Below are positions 1 to 5,596 of a DNA stretch of 5,767 bases, one piece after another. Every line of letters starts with the position of its first letter. Position 1 is the stretch's first letter. The DNA is taken from the NCBI GenBank assembly GCA_007116095.1, contig SKJD01000094.1, positions 1 to 5,767 of the forward strand, given 5' to 3'. This DNA comes from Candidatus Hydrogenedentota bacterium (lineage in GTDB: Bacteria; Hydrogenedentota; Hydrogenedentia; Hydrogenedentales; SCBR16-9). The translations under genes were made by a program, and so were the position numbers. The notes beneath the pieces were generated by a model. The model was given only the letters and a program-made list of their open reading frames with translations. It was not told the origin of the DNA and ran no database searches.

Positions 1-1
1 G

Positions 2-283
2 CGCAGTTGCAGTGAAATCTCCGAGCGTATGGTGCACCGCGTACCGGACGTAACCCGCCTACTGGAGCGTCTGGAAGCCCGAAAGGTGGTGCAACGACAA
101 CGCGAGGTGCAAGATCGTCGTATTGTGCGCTGCTGGATCACCCAGGATGGCCTGGAGCTGATTGCAACCCTCGACGCGCCCATGGCCCAACTCCACCAGG
201 ACGCGCTCGGCCATTTGGGTGATCAGAAACTCCATCTCCTGATTCAACTCGCCGAAGAAGCGCGTAACGGCCTGAAAAAGTAG
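2..283 (+). CDS. MarR-family transcriptional regulator, C-terminal part (5' end off window)
   Basis: The frame is open from base 2 to a TAG at 281-283 and gives 93 residues; the true start is outside the window. The residues read as the second half of a MarR winged-helix domain. A recognition-helix-like stretch SERMVHRVPDVTRLLERLE (residues 7-25) is followed by the wing, EVQDRRIVRCWITQDG (35-50), which carries the DRR-x5-(L/I)T-x2-G pattern typical of MarR proteins. A C-terminal helical segment (about 53-92) fits the dimerisation helices. An internal ATG at base 29 (residue 10) would cut the recognition helix and is not a credible start. MarR proteins are cytoplasmic dimeric regulators that often respond to small phenolic ligands or oxidants; the ligand and targets here cannot be told. 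The gene is convergent with lptD, with 67 bases between their stops, so the two are unlikely to be co-transcribed. The family call is firm and the specific role unknown. Confidence 0.88.
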   Translation, partial: RSCSEISERMVHRVPDVTRLLERLEARKVVQRQREVQDRRIVRCWITQDGLELIATLDAPMAQLHQDALGHLGDQKLHLLIQLAEEARNGLKK

Positions 284-350
284 GAAATGTTTGTGTGGGT
301 GTGGAGTGGGGGAAAGCACCCAGCCTGATTCTAAAATCGTTCCCAGACGC

Positions 351-2993
351 TTAGAATTTTAGCCGACTGCCCGGGAAGGCCTTGATATAAAAAGTCAGGT
401 CAATGTCGAATCCGGACTCCCGCTCGCGGAAGCGAATCGCCGTCTCCCAACAATGTAGACTACGGCGCAGTTCATAGGTCTGGGTCCGCAAATCCCCACT
501 GTCAAGATCGTAGGTATGCTCGAAAGAGAAGCCCCAGTTCTCACCCAGGCTATATCCTAGCCCATAGAGGATATCGCGGTTGTACTTCTGCGCCTGGGTC
601 GCCGTGTAAGCAAAGCCAAGCCGCCCGCTGATGGGACTTTCCGGAGACATTTCATCGTAATAGACCTGGGCCAGCACCCGGCTGTGGTTCCCCATGCCCA
701 GGTAAAAGGCAGTGTCACTGTCATAAGGACGCCCAATACGATCTTCATAGAGATTAATCGCACGCATCCTTAAATCTTCCAGGAAAGGGCGTCCAATATT
801 GTCTGTCGCTACGTGGCGTTCGCCCACCAACTGAAGGCCCCACCAGGGCCGGGGCCGTAGGTCCAGCTCAATCTCATAGTCTTCCGATTTAACGGTCTCA
901 CTGGCAAAATCGTTGCCCTGATACAGCGAAAAGCGTCCAACCTGCCACACCTCACCCGTTTCCGCGTCGCGCCCATAAAAAATGTTGTCTAATCGCGACT
1001 CAATCCGACTGCGTCCGAATCTGTTGTCCAAGGCGCTGAAACGATGGGTTTCCGCCAGGTTCCAGTTGGTGTCCGGCCGGTAGGAATAGGTAATCGACGG
1101 CGCCACCACATGCTTGAAGTCGGAGAACCCCCAGAATCCAGGATAGGCCTTGTGGAATCGCGACTGGGCCGTCACTCCGAAGAGTGGCGAAATCCGAAAA
1201 TCCGTCTCATCGGATATCCGCTTCCGGGAGTACCAGGTCGTGTCCAATTCGCCGAAGGGCGTTATGCTCAGCCCCTGCATCGGATTCCAGTTATAGCTCA
1301 GACGCGCCTGGTTGGAAGTGCGAAAGGCCTGGGAACCGTCAGGCTTGCGGTTGTAGTATCCATGTAACGTGTCCAGGGAGAAATAGAGGTTTTCCGTCAG
1401 CTCCCGCTCGAAAATGTGGAAGCCCAGCGACGGTATACTTTCGGTCTGGCGCATCCAGTTGTGCGTGTTCAGCCGCAAGGTGCCCGTCGCCATGTAGCCA
1501 GGCTGCCGGTATGTGACGTCGGCAAAGGTGCGGGGCGCCGTGCGATTGCGGTAGTCGTAGAAATAGAAGTCCTTGTAAAAGTCCTGGTCCGACCATTGCT
1601 CGGCCTGTACCCGCATGACCAGATCATTGTCGTATTCATACCGATGGTAGAACTGCAGGTAACCACGGTCTTCATTGGTGTACAGCGAGTTAAATTCGCC
1701 CCGGGTGCGGTAGAGCCGTGACGCCGGGGTTTCCATGTAGTCATACTCAAAATCCACGCCTCCGCCGACGCCCTCTTTCTGGGTGACGAAAAGCCGCGGC
1801 CCGATGCTGAAGTCCGGTGATATCTCCCAGCGCTGGCCGACATTGAAGAAATAGCCGATTTCCGCCCGGCGCCCACTGTCGAAATCCATGTTCCAGGTAT
1901 GACCACCCAGGCCGGTAGCGCTGTATCGGGGGAGATAGAAGGGGGTATTATAACCGCCCAACTGCAAGCGGGCATGGCTCCCCTCCGTGATGACGCCGTT
2001 TTCAAAACGCGCCTCACTCAGGCGGATGCGGTAGTGGGGGTGTTCCAGGTCGCAGGTCGTGACCCAGACATCTTTGCCCTCAAAGCATTCGGGTCCATGA
2101 ATATGCAGCTCTTCGGCGCCGTAATAATAGATGCCGGCGCGTCCTGTGGTATTCAGGACATGGCCGGTGTCGCGGGTAAAATCATAATCGATATCGCCCG
2201 CCGCCATTTCCCGCGTGGGCTCGACGATCATCACGTTTTCCGCCGTAATCCGGCCCATGGTCAAACGTTGGCGGGCGCGACCTTCCTCGTCCATCGGCGG
2301 CTCAAACGGGAAACGCTCCGGAAGCTGATCTTCCGTAGGCAACCGGTAGGTAAAATGATCAGCAGTGAGGTACGAACGATCCTGCTCCAGACGAATGTTT
2401 CCCTTCGCCTCCAACATGCCGGACAATTCCTGGAAATCGAACTCGTCCGATTCGAAATACATATCACCCAGGCGCAGTCGTACATTGCCCTCGAGCAAGA
2501 CATCGCCGGTGGCAATGTCCTGCTCCATGCTGTCCGCCTCAAAATAGCGCATGGGATCGGTCCAGTCCGGCGCCTGGAATCCGGCTTCGGGGGACCCGAA
2601 CTGCGTGGGCTGCCTAAGTGCGTCCAGGATGGAGCGGCGGGACAAATCCTGCGTGTGCACAGGCGCTACAGCGCTGATTGCACCGATGCTTTTGGGATGT
2701 TGCGGACGTCGGTCTTCGTGACTGCGTTCCGAGGCGTCCACCAGGGGCGCGCCAATTTCAATGGCGATTTCCCGGGGCGAACGCGCTTCCGGGGAGTCCG
2801 TATGCGCCTGATTCATTGGCCTGGGCTCTTGGATTTCCGGTGGAGCTGTGTCCATAGTGGGCAGGGGGATAGACGCCGCCTCACCCGGAGAATCCGACTG
2901 GCTGTAGGCCATGGGAGTAAGCAGCATGAAAAGCAGGCACAGCGACCCGCGCAGTACATTGCCGGCAATGCCAAGGTGGATAGGCAGTTGCAT
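351..2993 (-). CDS. lptD: LPS-assembly outer-membrane protein LptD (OstA/Imp)
   Basis: LptD is the outer-membrane beta-barrel that, with the lipoprotein LptE, receives LPS from the periplasmic Lpt bridge and places it in the outer leaflet. From the ATG at 2993 the protein has 880 residues, somewhat longer than the roughly 780 of E. coli LptD. A signal peptide (about 1-31; hydrophobic core LCLLFMLLTPMAYS) is followed by a Pro- and charge-rich segment to about 135. The OstA/LptA-like beta-jellyroll starts near 146 (YFEADSMEQDIATGDVLLEG). Next come a conserved junction with C303 and C314 (PECFEGKDVWVTTCD) and the FYLPRYS stretch near 352. A long aromatic-rich barrel then runs to a terminal Phe (PGSRLKF), the usual outer-membrane protein ending. 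The open frame reaches a TTG at 3026 (891 residues). I prefer the ATG at 2993 because GGAAG (2999-3003) lies 5 bases upstream and the signal peptide begins there; the TTG form would have a more basic N-region and is not excluded. The gene lies downstream of a sugar kinase on the same strand. Confidence 0.95.
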   Translation of the reverse strand: MQLPIHLGIAGNVLRGSLCLLFMLLTPMAYSQSDSPGEAASIPLPTMDTAPPEIQEPRPMNQAHTDSPEARSPREIAIEIGAPLVDASERSHEDRRPQHPKSIGAISAVAPVHTQDLSRRSILDALRQPTQFGSPEAGFQAPDWTDPMRYFEADSMEQDIATGDVLLEGNVRLRLGDMYFESDEFDFQELSGMLEAKGNIRLEQDRSYLTADHFTYRLPTEDQLPERFPFEPPMDEEGRARQRLTMGRITAENVMIVEPTREMAAGDIDYDFTRDTGHVLNTTGRAGIYYYGAEELHIHGPECFEGKDVWVTTCDLEHPHYRIRLSEARFENGVITEGSHARLQLGGYNTPFYLPRYSATGLGGHTWNMDFDSGRRAEIGYFFNVGQRWEISPDFSIGPRLFVTQKEGVGGGVDFEYDYMETPASRLYRTRGEFNSLYTNEDRGYLQFYHRYEYDNDLVMRVQAEQWSDQDFYKDFYFYDYRNRTAPRTFADVTYRQPGYMATGTLRLNTHNWMRQTESIPSLGFHIFERELTENLYFSLDTLHGYYNRKPDGSQAFRTSNQARLSYNWNPMQGLSITPFGELDTTWYSRKRISDETDFRISPLFGVTAQSRFHKAYPGFWGFSDFKHVVAPSITYSYRPDTNWNLAETHRFSALDNRFGRSRIESRLDNIFYGRDAETGEVWQVGRFSLYQGNDFASETVKSEDYEIELDLRPRPWWGLQLVGERHVATDNIGRPFLEDLRMRAINLYEDRIGRPYDSDTAFYLGMGNHSRVLAQVYYDEMSPESPISGRLGFAYTATQAQKYNRDILYGLGYSLGENWGFSFEHTYDLDSGDLRTQTYELRRSLHCWETAIRFRERESGFDIDLTFYIKAFPGSRLKF

Positions 2994-3046
2994 CGATACT
3001 TCCAATTTCCGATTGAAGCGCAACAACAGGCTGTCTTTCTATATCG

Positions 3047-3060
3047 CTACCTAGAGGTAG
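3047..3060. repeat. Inverted repeat CTACCT-AG-AGGTAG upstream of lptD
   Basis: Two perfect 6-base half-sites face each other across a 2-base centre. The repeat sits just downstream of the candidate lptD -10 (3068-3073), where a bound repressor would block initiation, so an operator is possible. It is too short and tight to be a convincing RNA terminator and has no T run. A chance palindrome cannot be excluded from one copy. Confidence 0.3.
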
Positions 3061-3067
3061 TTCCGTA

Positions 3068-3096
3068 AACATAAGAAAAGCCAACACCCTACACAA
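3068..3096 (-). promoter_or_regulatory. Weak sigma70-like promoter candidate for lptD
   Basis: On the minus strand TTGTGT (3091-3096) and TATGTT (3068-3073) are separated by 17 bases. The -10 matches 4 of 6 consensus positions and the -35 only 3 of 6. Transcription would begin near 3060, about 65 bases before the lptD ATG at 2993 and well after the kinase stop at 3149. It would give lptD its own promoter, but read-through from the kinase is equally possible because I see no convincing terminator in the gap. Confidence 0.25.
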
Positions 3097-3105
3097 TCAA
3101 GATTG
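3094..3105. repeat. Inverted repeat CAATC-AA-GATTG in the kinase-lptD gap
   Basis: A 5-base perfect inverted repeat with a 2-base centre overlaps the upstream edge of the weak lptD -35 candidate. It has the same geometry (half-site, 2 bases, half-site) as the repeat at 3047-3060 but a different sequence, so the two are not copies of one operator. It is short enough to be chance. Confidence 0.15.
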
Positions 3106-3148
3106 CATGCGCCCGGCTTGATGAGAAACCCCTATACCTACCCGCGGT

Positions 3149-4090
3149 TCAGGATGCCTGCTCCATAAAGGCCAGCGTATCCTCCAGCGATGTAATCGCC
3201 TCGGCGCCGCCCATATGTTGCACTGTCAACGCGCCCACGGCATTCGCAAGCCGCCCGCAACGTTCCAGGGACCAGCCCTGATCATGACCATAGAGGAAAG
3301 CGCCGCAGGCCGCATCCCCGGCGCCCGTGCCGTCGACGACTTCCACCTTATGGGCGGGAATTCGTAATGCTTCCGCGCCATCCGTCAGGTACATGCCTTC
3401 GGCGCCCAGCTTGATCACGACAATCTTCGCCCCAAAGGATCGGAAAAATTCCGCAATGGATTCCGGGCTGTCCTTGCCGGTGTAGAGACAGGCTTCCTCC
3501 AGGCTGGAAAACACGATGTCGAGATGCGGTAAAGCCTCTTCAATCAGCGGATACCAGATGCCCTGGCCATCGTAACAGGTGTCCATGGAGGTGAGGATTC
3601 CCATAGCCCGAGCCTTCTTCAAGATACGCCCCATGGCCTCGCCTTCGAGTTTCGGCGTGATCCCCGGGCCGCCCCAATGCAGTATTTTCGCCTGCTTGAG
3701 AAAATCCCAGTCGATGTCCTCCTCCGAAACATGGGCGTTCGCGCCCATCTGATGGAGAAAAGTCCGTTCGCCCTGGGCATCCACAATGACGACCGTGGCC
3801 GAAGTCGGATTGTCCGGGTCACGGCGAATCCCTGTCGTAGTAACCCCTTCTTTCTCCAGATTATTCAGCATGTAATCGCCGAAACTGTCTTGACCCAGAC
3901 GACCGATGACGCCCGCACGACCGCCCAATTGGCTGAAAACCGTCGCCGAAACGCTCGCCAGGCCGCCCATGTGCAATTCCATGCCGTCTACCAGAAACAA
4001 CGACCCCTTCGGAGGCATATCCAGCGTATCGACCGGCCGTACCGTCACATCCGCACACATCACCCCGATGGAAACCAGTGAAAGATCCAT
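3149..4090 (-). CDS. PfkB-family carbohydrate kinase, substrate unknown
   Basis: PfkB (ribokinase-family) enzymes phosphorylate sugars or nucleosides with ATP in the cytoplasm. From the ATG at 4090 the protein has 313 residues, normal for the family. It shows the N-terminal strand LSLVSIGVMCADV (3-15) and the glycine motif region MGGLASVSAT (41-50). It also has the first signature region GGRAGVIGRLGQDSFGDYML (56-75), a FSSLEEA segment (194-200), the IKLGAEG strand-loop (226-232) and DGTGAGD (253-259), with catalytic base Asp259 and its anion-hole glycines. Two usual Asn positions differ: V47 in GGxxxN and S196 in NxxE. The frame is open to a TTG at 4162, with another ATG at 4141. I chose 4090 because it fits the family N-terminus and lies just downstream of a promoter-like pair. 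Its GGGAG ribosome site (4103-4107) is rather distant, at 12 bases. The kinase precedes lptD on the same strand by 155 bases. The substrate cannot be read from sequence. Confidence 0.9.
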   Translation of the reverse strand: MDLSLVSIGVMCADVTVRPVDTLDMPPKGSLFLVDGMELHMGGLASVSATVFSQLGGRAGVIGRLGQDSFGDYMLNNLEKEGVTTTGIRRDPDNPTSATVVIVDAQGERTFLHQMGANAHVSEEDIDWDFLKQAKILHWGGPGITPKLEGEAMGRILKKARAMGILTSMDTCYDGQGIWYPLIEEALPHLDIVFSSLEEACLYTGKDSPESIAEFFRSFGAKIVVIKLGAEGMYLTDGAEALRIPAHKVEVVDGTGAGDAACGAFLYGHDQGWSLERCGRLANAVGALTVQHMGGAEAITSLEDTLAFMEQAS

Positions 4091-4121
4091 AATTTGCGTA
4101 CACTCCCTTCTCTCGGACCCA

Positions 4122-4151
4122 ATTCTACCATTATCCTGCATAATATCCCAA
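4122..4151 (-). promoter_or_regulatory. Candidate sigma70 promoter for the PfkB kinase
   Basis: On the minus strand TTGGGA (4146-4151, 4 of 6 to consensus) and TAGAAT (4122-4127, 5 of 6) are 18 bases apart. Initiation would fall near 4115, giving a leader of about 25 bases to the ATG at 4090. If real, it makes the upstream starts at 4141 and 4162 impossible for this transcript, which supports the chosen start. Confidence 0.4.
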
Positions 4152-4168
4152 GCTGCCGGCAATTTTGC

Positions 4169-4184
4169 AAACCCAGGCGGGTTT
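4169..4184. repeat. Inverted repeat AAACCC-AGGC-GGGTTT upstream of the kinase promoter
   Basis: Two perfect 6-base arms are separated by 4 bases, about 18 bases upstream of the candidate kinase -35 box. It could be an operator or activator site, or a small hairpin. There is no T run on either side to make it a terminator. The right arm overlaps the region just before the small ORF at 4189. Confidence 0.25.
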
Positions 4185-4188
4185 ATGA

Positions 4189-4314
4189 ATGCCGCCGTCG
4201 CGCTTCACTAAAGGCATGGGTGCGGCGAAGGCATTGAGGATGATGCCGCCAGAGCGCCTTAAATGGGCGATGAAGCTGTATCGGGGCCCCAAACTGTTTC
4301 AAATCTTTGCTTAA
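4189..4314 (+). other. Doubtful 41-residue small ORF in the divergent gap
   Basis: An ATG at 4189 directly follows an in-frame TGA (4186-4188) and opens 41 codons to a TAA at 4312-4314. The product is basic and Met/Lys/Arg-rich: it begins MPPSRFTKGMGAAK, continues with the helix-like ERLKWAMKLYRG (residues 23-34) and ends KLFQIFA. A GGCGGG stretch (4176-4181) lies 7 bases upstream and is only a poor ribosome site. I recognise no family. It could be a true small protein, a remnant of a decayed gene or a chance ORF; chance is the default for this length. Confidence 0.15.
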
Positions 4315-4463
4315 TTGACCCATAGATTCTGATGAAGCCCAAAATATCATGAGTGTGATGAGATAATTTTTTTCAAAAACACATCAATCCCGGCAAATCA
4401 ACACCGATACAAGCCCTCCGAACTGTCATCACAGAGGCCCAGGTTTTCGTAGGTCCCTGACGC

Positions 4464-4502
4464 TTGACTTCCATTAACTGATATGGTTGATTTTTTTTGA
4501 CA
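4464..4502 (+). promoter_or_regulatory. Possible promoter region for the SurA-like gene (uncertain)
   Basis: Two -35-like boxes are present: TTGACT at 4464-4469 (5 of 6) and a perfect TTGACA at 4497-4502. The first has a poor -10 (TTGATT, 4487-4492, 3 of 6) at a 17-base spacing. The second has only GC-rich sequence at the expected -10 position (about 4520-4525). The first would start transcription near 4499 and put the hairpin at 4512-4559 into the mRNA leader. Neither is complete, so this marks a likely area rather than a mapped promoter. Confidence 0.25.
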
Positions 4503-4511
4503 AGAGTTTAC

Positions 4512-4559
4512 GAGCCGGAAGCGGCCCAGATTCCCCTGGCGTCAGCGTGTCTTCGGCTC
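4512..4559 (+). promoter_or_regulatory. Stem-loop in the leader of the SurA-like gene
   Basis: GAGCCG-G-AAG (4512-4521) pairs with CTTCGGCTC (4551-4559) to give a 9-bp stem with one bulged G. Inside the 29-base loop, CCAG (4526-4529) can pair with CTGG (4536-4539). The base of the stem ends 8 bases before the AAGGAG ribosome site (4568-4573). No T run follows, so it is not a terminator. It may affect mRNA stability or translation; it matches no riboswitch class I know. Confidence 0.35.
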
Positions 4560-4582
4560 AAAGACCCAAGGAGATGTAGTTT

Positions 4583-5428
4583 ATGCAATTGGTATGGAAA
4601 TGCATGAGTACGGCCGTGGCCGCTGGAGCGATTGGTCTGGGCGGTTTACTTATGGACTCCCCAGGCGCCAGCGCGCAGGTACAACCGGCTCCGCCCGCGC
4701 AACCCAACCAAGCCCCCCCAGCACAGCCCACGCAGCCAGCGCTGCCTGAGACATTGGATCTTGACCTACCGGATGTCGTCGCCCGCGTGAACGAACGAGA
4801 GATAGAGGGCGACGAACTGGAGCAACTGATCCTGCGAGTTCAACAGATGGCGCAGCAGGATCCCCAGATGCAGCAGATGGGAATGCCGACGGCGAGGGAA
4901 CTACTCGACGAACTGGTGAATCAACGGATTCTCCACGTAATCGCTGATGATCGCGGATATGAGGCCGATTCGGCGGAGGTCGATGCGGCCATCGACGAAA
5001 TCAAGCAAGGCCTGCCTGATCCCGATATGTTCGAGCTCATACTCGAACAGGAGGGATTCACGGAAGCGTCGTTCCGCGATCAGATTGGCCAGGAACTCGT
5101 GATTAACCAACTCATTGAAGCGCTTGCCGATGACATTGAAGTCACCCAAGAAGAGATGGATGACCAGTATGATGAGCTCCAGTTGCAGATCGGCCCAGAC
5201 CAGATGCCCGCTCGGGAAGATCTTGACGAAGAGTTGGATAATTTCGTACGCAGCCAGAAGCAGCAGGAGCAGCTTCGAGCGTTGATCGCGGACGCGCGTG
5301 GCGATATGGACATAGAAATACTGATCAGCCCCAACGATATTGAGATTGAAGCGCCCACACCGCTTCCGTTGCCTCAGATGCCTGAGGCGCCCCAAGATGC
5401 GCCGGCGGCGCCGCAAGAAGGCTTCTAA
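4583..5428 (+). CDS. Exported SurA-N-like periplasmic chaperone lacking a PPIase domain
   Basis: The 281-residue product has a signal peptide (1-31, hydrophobic AVAAGAIGLGGLLM, cleavage likely after ASA at 29-31). A Pro/Gln linker (32-55, with PPAQP twice) follows. The core is SurA/PpiC-N-like: VVARVNEREIEGDELEQLI (65-83), then helices with ELLDELVNQRILHVIADDRG (106-125), FRDQIGQELVINQLI (164-178) and a closing helix near 212-238. SurA-type chaperones bind unfolded outer-membrane proteins in the periplasm. The parvulin domain that would normally follow VTQEEMDDQYDEL (187-199) is absent, so prolyl isomerase activity is not expected. The tail (250-281) is again Pro-rich, and the protein is strongly acidic. 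Cys7 is not in a lipobox, so it is not a lipoprotein. The ATG has a perfect AAGGAG site (4568-4573) 9 bases upstream. The gene is divergent from the kinase-lptD pair; a role in LptD folding is inference by analogy with E. coli SurA. Confidence 0.8.
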   Translation: MQLVWKCMSTAVAAGAIGLGGLLMDSPGASAQVQPAPPAQPNQAPPAQPTQPALPETLDLDLPDVVARVNEREIEGDELEQLILRVQQMAQQDPQMQQMGMPTARELLDELVNQRILHVIADDRGYEADSAEVDAAIDEIKQGLPDPDMFELILEQEGFTEASFRDQIGQELVINQLIEALADDIEVTQEEMDDQYDELQLQIGPDQMPAREDLDEELDNFVRSQKQQEQLRALIADARGDMDIEILISPNDIEIEAPTPLPLPQMPEAPQDAPAAPQEGF

Positions 5429-5519
5429 CGAGACAACCAAGAACTGGGATGGCGTATGAAGTTCACCCCGGGTAGCAAGCAACTCTGTTCTTCGCGCTTT
5501 CCGTAATTTATAATTTACA

Positions 5520-5555
5520 AAGGCCGCAGCCCCAATAGTCAGGGACTGCGGCCTT
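5520..5555. terminator. Strong hairpin, probable bidirectional terminator
   Basis: AAGGCCGCAG (5520-5529) pairs perfectly with CTGCGGCCTT (5546-5555). Three more C-G pairs (5530-5532 with 5542-5544) are possible past a bulged A at 5545, leaving a 9-base loop. It lies 91 bases after the SurA-like stop and 41 bases after the stop of the minus-strand gene, where convergent genes need it. The stem ends in TT on both strands. The tract after it is only moderately T-rich (TGTAAATT on the minus strand; TTTTT on the plus strand only 17 bases later). Confidence 0.65.
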
Positions 5556-5596
5556 AAATGTACATGTGCTTTTTCAGGCTTAATATCAAGACCTCA

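Larger units (their letters stand above)
4091..4582. other. Divergent intergenic region between kinase and SurA-like gene
   Basis: This stretch of about 490 bases separates two divergent genes. The kinase-proximal part holds the candidate minus-strand promoter (4122-4151) and an inverted repeat (4169-4184). Bases 4189-4314 hold a doubtful small ORF. Bases 4315-4500 are AT-richer than the flanking genes and contain two T runs, 7 Ts at 4367-4373 and 8 Ts at 4491-4498; neither follows a strong hairpin, so I do not call terminators. The last 80 bases form the leader of the SurA-like gene. No tRNA or recognisable riboswitch is seen. Confidence 0.6.

Noticed and set aside
59..319. An 86-codon minus-strand frame opposite the MarR gene
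   Set aside because: The plus strand carries the clear MarR wing pattern, and the antisense frame looks like its shadow.
296..322. Hairpin TGGGTG / CACCCA between the MarR and lptD stops as a terminator
   Set aside because: The stem is only 6 bp with a 15-base loop and no T run follows on either strand, so it is too weak to call.
1469..2017. A 182-codon frame on the minus strand inside lptD
   Set aside because: It is another reading frame of the same stretch, where the lptD frame shows the conserved junction and barrel strands. The alternative is Arg/Thr/Ser-rich with no family features.
1899..3068. A 389-codon open frame on the plus strand, antisense to lptD
   Set aside because: It lies almost wholly opposite lptD, has no recognisable domain and reads as low-quality translation. 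Long antisense frames are common opposite GC-rich coding sequence.
4367..4498. T runs at 4367-4373 and 4491-4498 as intrinsic terminators
   Set aside because: The sequences before them form only 4-bp stems at best, and no convincing gene ends just upstream on the plus strand.
4901..5482. A 193-codon frame on the minus strand opposite the SurA-like gene
   Set aside because: The plus-strand frame has a signal peptide, a perfect ribosome site and SurA-N features. The antisense frame has neither a start context nor recognisable domains.
5509..5514. A perfect TATAAT as a promoter after the SurA-like gene
   Set aside because: No -35 box lies at the right spacing. The transcript would run straight into the hairpin at 5520-5555, with no plus-strand gene beyond it.
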